Shown: positions 31,786 to 42,055 of the stretch, one piece after another
Layout of the letters: each line of letters begins with the position of its first letter
How positions within the stretch are numbered: position 1 is the stretch's first letter
DNA from: Prevotella sp.
GTDB taxonomy: Bacteria > Bacteroidota > Bacteroidia > Bacteroidales > Bacteroidaceae
Reading direction: 5' to 3'
Assembly: GCA_022773395.1 (NCBI GenBank)
Contig: JALFBL010000110.1
Span: forward strand, 1 to 64,000
DNA length: 64,000 nt
Translations under genes and position numbers: made by a program
The notes under the pieces: model-generated
The model's database searches: none
Seen by the model: the letters and a program-made list of their open reading frames with translations, nothing else
Told to the model about the DNA's origin: nothing

Positions 31786-33219
31786 ATGATCTCGAAGAAA
31801 AGAACCGATGCCTTGCTGGCGATGATTCGCAAGAAGCAGGAAATGACGGGGCGGCAGAAATTCAACTTGATTGTATGGCTGGCCATTCCGTCGGTGCTGG
31901 CACAGGTCACATCGGTGCTGATGTTCTACATCGATGCTGCCATGGTAGGGGCTTTGGGCGCAGAAGCATCGGCATCCATCGGACTGGTGGAGAGCACCAC
32001 TTGGCTGTTCGGTTCGCTGACGGGTGCTGCCGCCATGGGGTTCTCAGTGCAGGCCGCCCACTTCATCGGTGCGAACGACTTTGAACGGGCACGGCAAGTG
32101 TTTGTCCAGGGACTCATGGCGACAGGCATCCTCACCGTGTTCCTTACGGCTGTATGTCTGGCCATCGCCGACCCGCTGCCACATTGGCTGGGAGGTGGCA
32201 GCGACATCACCCGTAATGCCTCCCTCTATTTTGCCATCTACTCCATGGCGTTGCCCATCTTCCAGTTTGGCGTTCTTTCTTCCAGTATGCTGAAATCATC
32301 GGGCAACATGCGCGTGCCCAGTTTCATCAGCCTGCTGATGTGCCTCCTGGACGTGGTCTTCAATTTCCTGCTGATTTTTCCCACGCGCACCCTCACACTA
32401 TGGGGCATCGACTTTCAGATGCCCGGAGCTGGCATGGGCGTGGCCGGTGCGGCATTGGGAACGGCACTGGCATATCTCGTCACGGGCATCCTGCTCATCC
32501 GGGCTGCCGTGTTCAAGTCGCCCGAAATATCGCTGCGCTACAGGCAACTGTCGCTGAAACCTCAGTGGGGCTATCTGCACAATGCCCTGAAAATTAGCGG
32601 TCCTATGGCGGCTCAGCACATCATGATGGGAGGAGCACAAATAGTGAGCACCATGATTGTGGCACCCTTGGGCAACTTTGCCATCGCCGCCAACACGTTT
32701 GCCATTACGGCGGAAAGCCTCTGCTACATGCCCGGCATAGGCATTGGAGAAGCGGCCACCACGCTGGTGGGACAAAGCAACGGGGCAGGACGATATGCGC
32801 TTTGCCGCAGCTTTGCCTACAAAACCGTGTTCTTGGGTATGGCGGTGATGGCCATGATGGGCATCGTGATGTATATTGCCGCACCCGACATGATTGGCAT
32901 TATGTCGCCGGTAGAGGAAATACGCCGCTTGGGAACAAGCGCCTTGCGCATTGAGGCCTTTGCCGAACCGATGTTCGCTGCCGCCATCGTGTGCTACAGC
33001 ATCTTTGTGGGGGCTGGCGACACGCTTATTCCCGCCTGTATGAATCTGGGCAGCATGTGGCTGGTGCGACTCACACTGGCAGCTTCGCTGGCACCGAAAT
33101 ATGGACTGAACGGTGTGTGGTTTGCCATGGCCGTAGAACTGACTTTCCGTGGCAGCATCTTCCTGGTGCGGCTGTTCAGGGGGAAATGGATGAAGATGAG
33201 GGGATTGCCAACCGATTAG
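31786..33219 (+). CDS. MATE-family efflux transporter
   Basis: 12 TM; NLIVWLAIPSVLAQVTSVLMFYIDAAMVGALG...; -7 element TATCTTTG at 31773-31780 suggests the start may be internal (31822 or 31843). Confidence 0.9.
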   Translation: MISKKRTDALLAMIRKKQEMTGRQKFNLIVWLAIPSVLAQVTSVLMFYIDAAMVGALGAEASASIGLVESTTWLFGSLTGAAAMGFSVQAAHFIGANDFERARQVFVQGLMATGILTVFLTAVCLAIADPLPHWLGGGSDITRNASLYFAIYSMALPIFQFGVLSSSMLKSSGNMRVPSFISLLMCLLDVVFNFLLIFPTRTLTLWGIDFQMPGAGMGVAGAALGTALAYLVTGILLIRAAVFKSPEISLRYRQLSLKPQWGYLHNALKISGPMAAQHIMMGGAQIVSTMIVAPLGNFAIAANTFAITAESLCYMPGIGIGEAATTLVGQSNGAGRYALCRSFAYKTVFLGMAVMAMMGIVMYIAAPDMIGIMSPVEEIRRLGTSALRIEAFAEPMFAAAIVCYSIFVGAGDTLIPACMNLGSMWLVRLTLAASLAPKYGLNGVWFAMAVELTFRGSIFLVRLFRGKWMKMRGLPTD

Positions 33220-33347
33220 TTTTTTGTCAGGCATGATGGCGAAAAATTTGGGCGGACGGAAGTTTTTTATCTTTGTTCAGAAATATTTTCATTTTTCGTG
33301 TAGTTTTTCAGAAGTTGGTGTTGTCTAACCGATAAACGAAAAACTTA

Positions 33348-33839
33348 ATGAAGTTTGAAATGGAGACAACTGAAAAGAATTTTGCAAAATTGGTCAACGA
33401 GCAGAAAGCCACAATCTACACCGTGTGCTATATGTTCTCCAACGATGAAGACGAGGTGGCAGACCTCTTCCAAGAGGTTTTGGTAAACCTTTGGAAAGGT
33501 TTCGGCTCGTTCGAGGGGCGCAGCAACATCCGCACATGGGTGTATCGGGTGAGCCTGAACACTTGTATTTCACAAGACAGGAAGAAGAAACGGAGAAAGA
33601 CGGTACCTCTTTCGATGAACATCAACCTGTTTGAAGACAAAGACGAGGACACGCGACAGGTGGATATGCTGCACAACCGTATCAGCAAACTGCAACCGTT
33701 CGACCGCGCCATCGTGCTCCTGTGGCTCGAAAATCTGAGCTACGAGGAAATCGGCACCATCGTGGGCATCACTGCCAAGAACGTCTCCGTGCGACTTTAT
33801 AGGATTCGCGAGCAACTGAAACAAATGTCTAACAAGTAA
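33348..33839 (+). CDS. ECF-type RNA polymerase sigma factor
   Basis: Sigma70 r2 DEVADLFQEVLVNLWKGFGSF and r4 LWLENLSYEEIGTIVGITAKNVSVRLYRIREQLK. Confidence 0.92.
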   Translation: MKFEMETTEKNFAKLVNEQKATIYTVCYMFSNDEDEVADLFQEVLVNLWKGFGSFEGRSNIRTWVYRVSLNTCISQDRKKKRRKTVPLSMNINLFEDKDEDTRQVDMLHNRISKLQPFDRAIVLLWLENLSYEEIGTIVGITAKNVSVRLYRIREQLKQMSNK

Positions 33840-33852
33840 AGAAACTGCACAA

Positions 33853-34443
33853 ATGGAAAAAGCAATGTTCCAAGAACTGGAAGAGATGCGCAGCCAACTC
33901 TCCGTTCTCAACGAAAAGATAAACAAGGAAAAGGTGGTGAACGACCGTCTGTTACGCAAGGCAATGAAGAACAAGGCATCGTGGATTAGCAAGATGGTGA
34001 CAATAGAAGCATTCATCATATTCCCGTTCGTCATGATAGATTTAATATTCTTGCACTATCAAAACATCGTTTCATGGTGGCTTGTCGGCTTCGCCGCACT
34101 CATGCTGGGAGGAAGTGTCGTTGCCGACTACATCATCAACAACAAGAAACTGAACATCATGTTTGACGGCAATTTGGTAACAGCCGCCAAACAGTTGGGA
34201 GAGATGAAACGTCTGCGTATCAAGCAATTGTACATAGGATTGCCTTTGGCGGTCATTTTTATCGTATGGTTTGCGTGGGAACAGATAAAACAGTCACCGG
34301 ACGATTACAGACCCATGGTGGGAGGCCTCATAGCAGGAGGCATCGTAGGAGCTGCCATCGGACTATTCATCTTCCGCAAGATGCAGCAAACCAACGACGA
34401 GTTGATTCAACAGATAGAAGAACTGACCCAAGAGCCGGCATAA
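33853..34443 (+). CDS. Membrane protein, putative sigma-associated regulator
   Basis: N-terminal coiled coil followed by TM segments; directly downstream of the sigma factor gene. Confidence 0.6.
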   Translation: MEKAMFQELEEMRSQLSVLNEKINKEKVVNDRLLRKAMKNKASWISKMVTIEAFIIFPFVMIDLIFLHYQNIVSWWLVGFAALMLGGSVVADYIINNKKLNIMFDGNLVTAAKQLGEMKRLRIKQLYIGLPLAVIFIVWFAWEQIKQSPDDYRPMVGGLIAGGIVGAAIGLFIFRKMQQTNDELIQQIEELTQEPA

Positions 34444-34486
34444 CAAAACAGAAAATTCACACATGAAAAGGTATAAAAACAAACAC

Positions 34487-35395
34487 ATGAAAAAAAATTC
34501 AATAATCGCGCTATTGATTGCCATGGTGGCAATGAGCGCACAAGCACAATTGCTGTACAAGATTTCAGGCAAAGGACTGACAAAACCCTCGTACATTATC
34601 GGTACTTATCACTTGGCAGACGTGAAATTCGTGGATTCCATTCCCGGACTGAAAAAGGCGATGGACGAAACAACCCAAGTGTATGGGGAATTGGACATGT
34701 CTGACATGATGTCGCCTGAAAACTTGATGAAAATGCAGGCGGCCATGATGCTGCCGGAAGGGCAAACGCTCCAAGGATTGCTGAAAGCCGACCAATTGGA
34801 ACGACTGAACGCCGGATTGAAAAAGATAATGGGAATGGATATGAGCAATCCCATGATAAGTGGTCAATTGGGCAAAATGAAACCGGCAGCACTGTCCACA
34901 CAACTCTCCGTACTGCTGTTCATGCAAAAGCATCAGGGAACTTTCGACCCACAGAACCTTTTTGACCAATACTTCCAAAAGCAGGCTTTGGCAGCAGGGA
35001 AACAAGTGGGAGGACTGGAAACGATTGACACACAGATGAAAGTGCTGTTCGACATGCAGACTTTGGAACGACAGACGGAAACGCTGATGTGTTTCATTGA
35101 CAACATGGACTACTACGAAAAGATGGCAGAAGAAATCAGCAAGGCTTTCTATTTGCAGAATATTGAGAGCATCGACAAGACAATGAACGAGAAATTGAAC
35201 AACAGTTGCGACAACAGACCTGAGGAAACAGATGCGCTGATTGCCAACCGAAATGCCGACTGGTTTGCAAAAATGCCTGCCATCATGCAGGAAGCGCCCA
35301 CTTTCTTCGCAGTTGGGGCAGGGCATCTGCCGGGCGAGAAGGGAGTGCTCGCTTTACTGAAAAAGGCAGGCTACAAGGTGGAAGGCATGAAATGA
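34487..35395 (+). CDS. TraB/GumN (GumN-like) family secreted protein
   Basis: Signal peptide; LLYKISGKGLTKPSYIIGTYHLADVKFVDSIPGLKKAMDETTQVYGELDM and C-terminal FFAVGAGHLPGEKGVLALLKKAGYKVE. Confidence 0.88.
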   Translation: MKKNSIIALLIAMVAMSAQAQLLYKISGKGLTKPSYIIGTYHLADVKFVDSIPGLKKAMDETTQVYGELDMSDMMSPENLMKMQAAMMLPEGQTLQGLLKADQLERLNAGLKKIMGMDMSNPMISGQLGKMKPAALSTQLSVLLFMQKHQGTFDPQNLFDQYFQKQALAAGKQVGGLETIDTQMKVLFDMQTLERQTETLMCFIDNMDYYEKMAEEISKAFYLQNIESIDKTMNEKLNNSCDNRPEETDALIANRNADWFAKMPAIMQEAPTFFAVGAGHLPGEKGVLALLKKAGYKVEGMK

Positions 35396-35401
35396 CAAAC
35401 G

Positions 35402-35454
35402 TTATCCTCAAAAAGCCATGCCCATTTGGATAGAGCATGGCTTTTTGAGGATAA
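35402..35454. terminator. Bidirectional terminator between convergent genes
   Basis: TTATCCTCAAAAAGCCATGC / GCATGGCTTTTTGAGGATAA, 20-bp perfect inverted repeat. Confidence 0.8.
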
Positions 35455-35475
35455 AAACGCCACACGGCAAGAAAA

Positions 35476-38364
35476 CTATCTCACAACAAACTTCTTGGCA
35501 ATGGTTCCATTATCGGTAACCACTTGCAGCAGATAGACACCTCCTGCCAATGGCAATGCCACGACATTGGACGTGGGTACGGAGGACAGAACCTTGGCAC
35601 CAGACAAACTGAACACCTCTACCCTAACAATGCGAAGGGCATCGTTTTCACGGAGCAGGGTGGCTTCCTTGCCATTGTCGGAGAATACAACCTGCACTTG
35701 CTCATTGGCTGTTTCAGACTCATGGATGCCTGTGGTCTCGGAAACAGTATAGATTTTTCCAAAGTTGATGTATTTTCCAACGGTTTCAAACGCACTCTGA
35801 TCCTTTTGCGTTTCCATCATGATGATGTATCTCCCTGCTTTCACCGTTGGTTTATAGGATTTCTCCAGTGTTTTGGTTTCACCGGCTTTCATGTTGAGGT
35901 TGAACTCGATGTGAACGGCTTCGCCCCCTCTGCCTGTCATTTGGCGCAGGCGGATATAGAACTTGCGTTTCACGTCTTTAAGAGCCTTGAGCGTGACGCT
36001 GAAAGGAATTTTCACGCCTTTCTGCATTTCGGTGGGCAAGGTGAACGATTCACATTCCAATACCAAATCGGGGTTTTCCTGAACCTCCATCACGCAATCC
36101 TCGAATCTTCCCTCTACCGGTTTTTCGCCATTGTCGGTCACGTAATAGGTCTTGATTTTGTATTGTCCCGGATCTACGTCCAGTCTGCTATAGTATTTCA
36201 CGTTGCGCAACTCGCCCTGCTTGAACGTTTCGTTGGTGAGAAGGAACGGATAGGACTTGGAAGCATCCTCAACATCCTCAAGTTTCATCAGCAATCCGGC
36301 ATCACCTGCCGTACCGTAATTGCGCACGTCCTGCGTTACCAAAGCCTTTTCGCCCTGTTTCACATCATGATTATAACTCTGTGCACCAATCCATACAAGT
36401 TGATTGGTCTGGCGGATAATCGGAGAGGTGGCTTCTTCTTTCACCTCCAAGACCGCCTTTCCTACAGCATCGTCCTTGAACGGATGCGCCTCGTGTTTCT
36501 CCTCGAAAGCCGTTACTTCATACATTCCGGGCTGCATATCCACCGGCAGGTTGGCAATGATGGTGATTTCTTTTGAACTGTTGTCATAAACACGGTTGGT
36601 GACCTTTTTGTCACCGCCTACGACATACGACTGGGAAGGATTGTCAACCGAAGTGAACTTGAGCAGGATATTGTTGACATAGAAGTCATTGCTGTTGTTC
36701 TGCAAGTTCAAGTGGAAAGCACCACTGCCCTTTGCATAGAGATCGCCATCGGTTGTGATTTTCTCCAAAAGCGTGACATCGGGTTCGGGTGTATGGATTT
36801 CTGCCTTCATCTCGCCATTGGTCACCGTGGCATCGGCATAAGCCGGAAGGCAGTTGGGATGGCGGAGGATGGTGTATGCGTCAGCGTCTTTTGCCTTGAT
36901 AGCCAATCGGGTACGGTATTGCCCGTCTGGAACGTTTTCCATTTTGCCCGGAATGTCTTTCATGGAGAGCTGGACAGCATCAATCAAGCCTTTGGTTGTG
37001 GGATCAACTCCCTTGATGTTCAATTCTTCTTCTTTCAGCACCTTCACGATTTCTCCATCCTTTTCCAACACGGCAGCCACTTTTCCTTCAAAGTTTTCCG
37101 TGTCGTCGTTTTCAATGAACGCCATGTAACCGTATTTTGTACCTGTGGTAGTTTCATACGGATAGACAGCCAGACGCGTGGAACCATAAACGGGCCATTC
37201 TTTCGTCTCGGCAGTGGCTGCTGCCGGCTTGATGCCTACAATAATTTCCTGTCCGAGATTGTAGCCGCCGCCATTGGCACCAATGCCCAATTCATAGGGG
37301 TTCATGGCATTCACCATGAAATAGCCATTGCTCTTTCCATACCATCCCCAGTTGATGTGGACGAAATCGTTGGTGTCGTACCCGTCGCACACAAACGCAT
37401 GGCCTCCCATTCCATCCTCATTAGAGGCACTGTAGTAAACAGGACGGCGGGCATCGAGTTCGTTCTTGATCATCTGCATCCACTCTGGTGTGCTGTAGTA
37501 ATCGCGCACTTTATAACTCATGCCTTCGTCATAGCCAAAGTATTTCACCAATGCGCCTGTCACCATCTGCGAATAAGCACCACTGCCACTGGGGGCATAG
37601 CTCATGTGGACAGACACACCCAACTGATAACAAAGTGTGGCTACAGCATCGTTCTGAGCCGCATCGGCATTGTCTTTTTCGAGCCGTGGCAACATTTTGC
37701 CCCAATCGTAGGTGGTAGCCCCGAAATCGGCCGTCAACTTTCCTACGTTCGACTCGTAGGTGCGTGTGCCGGTACCTTTTGCCGGATATTCGTAAAACTT
37801 CATAATTTGCGCCATCGCTGTGGCCACGCATCCCACATAATAGTTTGCTTCCTTGCCGCCAGCATCTTTGTAAACAGGGCATTTCCCGTTAAAAGGAGCA
37901 TCCTGTCCCCACTCTATATTGCCCAGCAGCGGTTCCACGACAGGTGTACCGGTTTCGGGGGCAGATTGGCAGGATGGGGATTTCGTGGCAGAAGCGTTTT
38001 CAATGGCATCTGCATACAGTTGCATCCATGACACGATGTTGTCTGGTGCATTCTCCAAATCAAATGAACTTTCTGTCGAATAGGCCAGAATCTCTGCCAC
38101 CGCATCATCGCCGGAAACAATAACGAATCCCTTGCCCTTGTCTGCGTTATATATATAATAAGGTGCATAACCGGCTCTGGCCGATTTTCTGATATTCAAC
38201 TGTTTGGGGATTGCCAGCAGACTGGCCTTTGCATTTTTTCTCAATTGCACACTCAAGAAACGTTGCGCAATTTGTTGTGCTTCATCCTGTGATACTTTTC
38301 TTGCCCAAGAGGGTGCAGACAGCAGTAACATCAGGCACAATAAATAAGGTGATGTTTTTTTCAT
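35476..38364 (-). CDS. C10-family (streptopain/interpain-like) cysteine protease with T9SS-type C-terminal tail
   Basis: Pro/Spi region, catalytic Cys region NYYVGCVATAMAQIMKFYEYP, His region GGHAFVCDGYDTNDFVHINWGWYG, C-terminal LPLAGGVYLLQVVTDNGTIAKKFVVR. Confidence 0.9.
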   Translation of the reverse strand: MKKTSPYLLCLMLLLSAPSWARKVSQDEAQQIAQRFLSVQLRKNAKASLLAIPKQLNIRKSARAGYAPYYIYNADKGKGFVIVSGDDAVAEILAYSTESSFDLENAPDNIVSWMQLYADAIENASATKSPSCQSAPETGTPVVEPLLGNIEWGQDAPFNGKCPVYKDAGGKEANYYVGCVATAMAQIMKFYEYPAKGTGTRTYESNVGKLTADFGATTYDWGKMLPRLEKDNADAAQNDAVATLCYQLGVSVHMSYAPSGSGAYSQMVTGALVKYFGYDEGMSYKVRDYYSTPEWMQMIKNELDARRPVYYSASNEDGMGGHAFVCDGYDTNDFVHINWGWYGKSNGYFMVNAMNPYELGIGANGGGYNLGQEIIVGIKPAAATAETKEWPVYGSTRLAVYPYETTTGTKYGYMAFIENDDTENFEGKVAAVLEKDGEIVKVLKEEELNIKGVDPTTKGLIDAVQLSMKDIPGKMENVPDGQYRTRLAIKAKDADAYTILRHPNCLPAYADATVTNGEMKAEIHTPEPDVTLLEKITTDGDLYAKGSGAFHLNLQNNSNDFYVNNILLKFTSVDNPSQSYVVGGDKKVTNRVYDNSSKEITIIANLPVDMQPGMYEVTAFEEKHEAHPFKDDAVGKAVLEVKEEATSPIIRQTNQLVWIGAQSYNHDVKQGEKALVTQDVRNYGTAGDAGLLMKLEDVEDASKSYPFLLTNETFKQGELRNVKYYSRLDVDPGQYKIKTYYVTDNGEKPVEGRFEDCVMEVQENPDLVLECESFTLPTEMQKGVKIPFSVTLKALKDVKRKFYIRLRQMTGRGGEAVHIEFNLNMKAGETKTLEKSYKPTVKAGRYIIMMETQKDQSAFETVGKYINFGKIYTVSETTGIHESETANEQVQVVFSDNGKEATLLRENDALRIVRVEVFSLSGAKVLSSVPTSNVVALPLAGGVYLLQVVTDNGTIAKKFVVR

Positions 38365-38580
38365 AATAATAAACAAGTTTTTAATCTTAGGTTTCACTTT
38401 ATACTGGCTACTCTTTTTTGAAATTTCGCTGGTAGGGTAATAGGCTGTAATTGATTACTGGCGCAAAAATACAATATTATATTGAATCTGCATCATGCCT
38501 CTTGCATATTTTGGCCATATACATGCACTTTTAACATTTCAGGTGGCAGATGAAAAATTTTCCTTCACCGGCTGCCCACC

Positions 38581-39195
38581 GAATGGCTTCTCGTGTGGAC
38601 AGCAACGGCCGCCTGCGGTTTGGCATGGTTTTCATCTGAGGGTCTTTGGGCGATCTGTGCGTTGGTTTTTCCATTACTTCCAACGACATGACAGGAGGGT
38701 CACTGAGATTGCTGTTCGCATTCTCGGTAGGCCTGATCCTTTCACGTGTACTCAAGTCCATCAAAACAAGATGGCTTTGGGGACGGACAATGTCATCATC
38801 GTTACACCGGCAGTCATGCCGCACATCGGTGGAGAGCAGTATCTGTGGATGAATGTCCCGCACAACACTCTCCGCCGTGTCATCGCCTTTCCTTTAATGG
38901 TTTATGCTGGAAGACAACCGATGCAATTACCTCCAAGGCATGCCATTTCTTAGGCGACAGTTCCTATCCGTTCCATAGGGTACACCATTCCTTTACCTGT
39001 CTTTACTGTGCATGGGTGAAAAACAGCCTGCCAACGTTCGGACAGTCACAGCCCGATGCCGTGGCATTGGTGGTGGGTTCTATGATATTGGCCTATTTAT
39101 GCCTTAAGTTGTATGATATGCCCATGCGCAAATTCTTCACCAGAAAAAGGCCGGGCAGGCGATACAGGAAAAACAATTTACGGATGTCCGAATAA
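38581..39195 (+). pseudogene. Decayed acyltransferase-3 (OafA/YrhL-like) C-terminal remnant, multiple frameshifts
   Basis: Fragments in successive frames: EWLLVWTATAACGLAWFS; GGSLRLLFAFSVGLILSRVLKS; VMPHIGGEQYLWMNVPHNTLRRVIAFPLMVYAG; TSKACHFLGDSSYPFHRVHHSFTCLYCAWVKN...AYLCLKLYDMPMRKFFTRK. Confidence 0.78.
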
Positions 39196-39218
39196 GGCAT
39201 GACCTTTCTTTCCGCACC

Positions 39219-39263
39219 ATATAAAGCGGGGGCACTTCAAAATGAAGTGCCCCCGCTTTATAT
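39219..39263. terminator. Bidirectional terminator
   Basis: ATATAAAGCGGGGGCACTTC-aaaat-GAAGTGCCCCCGCTTTATAT, 20-bp perfect stem. Confidence 0.85.
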
Positions 39264-39286
39264 CATACTTTCCGTTGCGTACTTTA

Positions 39287-41008
39287 TTATTCCGCCATTT
39301 CTATCTGACGATAATACGCCAAGTCTTCAGCCCTGAAATCCTTGATAAAGTTATAATGGCCTGTTGTCTCCTCTTCCGCATGACGGATGAACACATGCGC
39401 ACTTTTTGCAAAAAGTTCAGGAGCCTTGCTTGCATCGGCGAGAATGAGAAGCGACATGATGATGTCGGCAGTCATTTCGTACAAACGGCGCGCTACAAAA
39501 TCCTGTTTCTCCTGATTGTTTTCTGCCTTGATGGCATCCACAGTTTCCTCATACATACCCACCAGTTTGGCAATGCGTGCCTGCAAGTCTTTCATATCAG
39601 TTCCCACTTCTTCCGCCAGCATCTCCCTGATGATTTCAAGGTAGGTACCGTTGGTTATGTAGCGGATGGCTGCCACCACCTGCAACTGCGTAGTGCCTTC
39701 ATAGATAGAGAAGATGCGAGCATCGCGATACAACCGCTGGCTCTTGTACTCCATGATGAAGCCCGAACCACCATGGATGCTAATGGCATCGTAAGCGTTC
39801 TGGTTGGCATATTCCGAGTTCATGCCCTTTGCCAATGGTGTGAAGGCATCGGCCAAACGGGTGAATTTCTTCATCTCAGCACGCTCCTCCGGAGTAAGTT
39901 TCCGGTCGCGCTGTATATCCTCCAAGCATTTGTAGATATCCACATAGCGAGCTGTCTGATAGAGCAGTGAACGTCCGGCATCAAGTTTTGCCTTCATACG
40001 CGAAAGCATATCGTAAACAGCGGGGAATTCGATAATTTTCTGTCCGAACTGAACTCGCTCCTTAGCGTATGCCAGTCCTTCGTTGTAGGCCTCTTGTGCC
40101 ACGCCTACCGACTGTGCCGCAATGCCCAGGCGCGCACCGTTCATCAATGCCATCACGTATTTGATCAGCCCCATACGGGTGGTACCGCAAAGTTCTGCCT
40201 TGGCGTTCTTGTAAGTCAACTCACAAGTAGGCGAACCGTGAATACCCAGTTTGTGCTCGATGTGGCGGACACTCACGCCTCCCTGCCGCTTGTCATAGAT
40301 AAACATAGACAAGCCGCGCCCGTCCTTCGTTCCTTCTTCAGAACGGGCAAGTACCAAGTGGAGATCGGAATCACCGTTCGTAATAAAGCGCTTCACCCCA
40401 TTGAGCAACCAGCAGCCCTCTTCCTCAGAATAGGTGGCTTTCAGCATCACACGCTGAAGGTCGGAACCTGCATCCGGCTCTGTCAAGTCCATCGACATGG
40501 TTTCGCCCTCGCAAATACGGGGAATGAAACGCTGCCTTTGCTCCTCAGAACCAAACTCATACAGAGTGTCGATACACGACTGCAAACTCCAGATGTTCTG
40601 GAAACCGGCATCTGCAGCTGCAATCACCTCGCTTGCCATGGAAAAAGTGATGTTGGGAAGATTCAAGCCACCATAACGGCGAGGCATGGAGATACCCCAC
40701 AGACCAGCCTTGCGGGTAGCCTCCAGATTTTCGAAAGTCTTCGAGGCATAAATCATCCGTCCGTTCTCCAAGTGCGGGCCTTCAAGGTCAACACTCTCCG
40801 AGTTCGGCTCGATTACATTGGCTGCAATGTCGCCCGTGATTTCCAAGATGCGCCTGTAGTTCTCAATCGCATCGTCATAATCTACGGGAGCATCGTCAAA
40901 TTTATCCTTATCCTCGAAATTGCGTTCTCTCAACTCCACAATCCTCTTCATCAGAGGGTGATGGAGATGGAACTCCAATTCAGGATGGTCGCTATAATAA
41001 TTTGCCAT
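39287..41008 (-). CDS. Acyl-CoA dehydrogenase family protein
   Basis: SMDLTEPDAGSDLQ, ERVQFGQKIIEFPAV, YRDARIFSIYEGTTQLQ. Confidence 0.94.
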   Translation of the reverse strand: MANYYSDHPELEFHLHHPLMKRIVELRERNFEDKDKFDDAPVDYDDAIENYRRILEITGDIAANVIEPNSESVDLEGPHLENGRMIYASKTFENLEATRKAGLWGISMPRRYGGLNLPNITFSMASEVIAAADAGFQNIWSLQSCIDTLYEFGSEEQRQRFIPRICEGETMSMDLTEPDAGSDLQRVMLKATYSEEEGCWLLNGVKRFITNGDSDLHLVLARSEEGTKDGRGLSMFIYDKRQGGVSVRHIEHKLGIHGSPTCELTYKNAKAELCGTTRMGLIKYVMALMNGARLGIAAQSVGVAQEAYNEGLAYAKERVQFGQKIIEFPAVYDMLSRMKAKLDAGRSLLYQTARYVDIYKCLEDIQRDRKLTPEERAEMKKFTRLADAFTPLAKGMNSEYANQNAYDAISIHGGSGFIMEYKSQRLYRDARIFSIYEGTTQLQVVAAIRYITNGTYLEIIREMLAEEVGTDMKDLQARIAKLVGMYEETVDAIKAENNQEKQDFVARRLYEMTADIIMSLLILADASKAPELFAKSAHVFIRHAEEETTGHYNFIKDFRAEDLAYYRQIEMAE

Positions 41009-41027
41009 AATTTTATTCCTTTTCTTT

Positions 41028-42050
41028 TTACTTGCTGTTTTCCTTGTAATACTTAATCAATTTCGGCACCACATCTTCCACAGTGCCCACTATCACATAG
41101 TCGGCAATTTTGTTGATGGGAGCGTCCGGATCGTTGTTCACCGAGATAATGATGCCCGAATCCTGCATACCGGCAATGTGCTGGATTTGACCTGAGATTC
41201 CGCAAGCGATATATACTTTAGGGTGAACGGTAACGCCAGTCTGTCCTATCTGTCTGTCGTTGTCACAGAACCCCGCATCTACAGCCGCACGCGAAGCACC
41301 CACCTCACCATGCAGTTCCTTAGCCAATTGGAACAACAGCTCGAACGCTTCCTTGCTGCCCACACCGTAGCCACCTGCCACAACGATGGGTGCACCCTTC
41401 AAATTGTGCTTGGCAGCCTCCACGTGCCGGTCGATAACCTTTACCACATAATCTATTTCAGGAACATATTTGGCAACATCAGGATAAACCACCTCGCCTT
41501 TTGCCTCGCCTTCATAAACGGCTTTCTGCATCACACCACTGCGCACGGTGGCCATCTGTGGGCGATGGTCGGGATTAACAATCGTTGCCACGATATTGCC
41601 TCCGAACGCCGGACGGATTTGGTAGAGCAGGCTGTCATAGTGTGCACCGCTCTTCTTGTCATCGTAGTCACCGATTTCAAGTTCCGTGCAGTCGGCTGTC
41701 AAACCGCTGGTCAGCGAAGAACTGACACGCGGGCCGAGGTCACGTCCAATAACGGTGGCTCCCATCAGACAAATCTGCGGTTTTTCTTCCTTGAAGAGAT
41801 TCACTAAGATGTCGGTGTGTGGTGCGGATGTGTATGGAAACAGTTTCTCCGCATCAAAAACAAACAGTTTATCTACACCATAAGGCAGGATTTGCTCTTC
41901 CACCTTGTTCTTGATACCCGTTCCTGCCACCACTGCATGCAATTCTACGTCCAGCTGGTTGGCAAGTTTACGTCCCTTGGTGAGCAATTCCTGAGATACT
42001 TCGGCAACGACTGTGCCTTCTACCTCGCAATATACAAATACGTTATTCAT
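41028..42050 (-). CDS. etfA: Electron transfer flavoprotein alpha subunit
   Basis: C-terminal FAD motif GVTVHPKVYIACGISGQIQHIAGMQDSGIIISVNNDPDAPI. Confidence 0.97.
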   Translation of the reverse strand: MNNVFVYCEVEGTVVAEVSQELLTKGRKLANQLDVELHAVVAGTGIKNKVEEQILPYGVDKLFVFDAEKLFPYTSAPHTDILVNLFKEEKPQICLMGATVIGRDLGPRVSSSLTSGLTADCTELEIGDYDDKKSGAHYDSLLYQIRPAFGGNIVATIVNPDHRPQMATVRSGVMQKAVYEGEAKGEVVYPDVAKYVPEIDYVVKVIDRHVEAAKHNLKGAPIVVAGGYGVGSKEAFELLFQLAKELHGEVGASRAAVDAGFCDNDRQIGQTGVTVHPKVYIACGISGQIQHIAGMQDSGIIISVNNDPDAPINKIADYVIVGTVEDVVPKLIKYYKENSK

Positions 42051-42055
42051 CGCCT

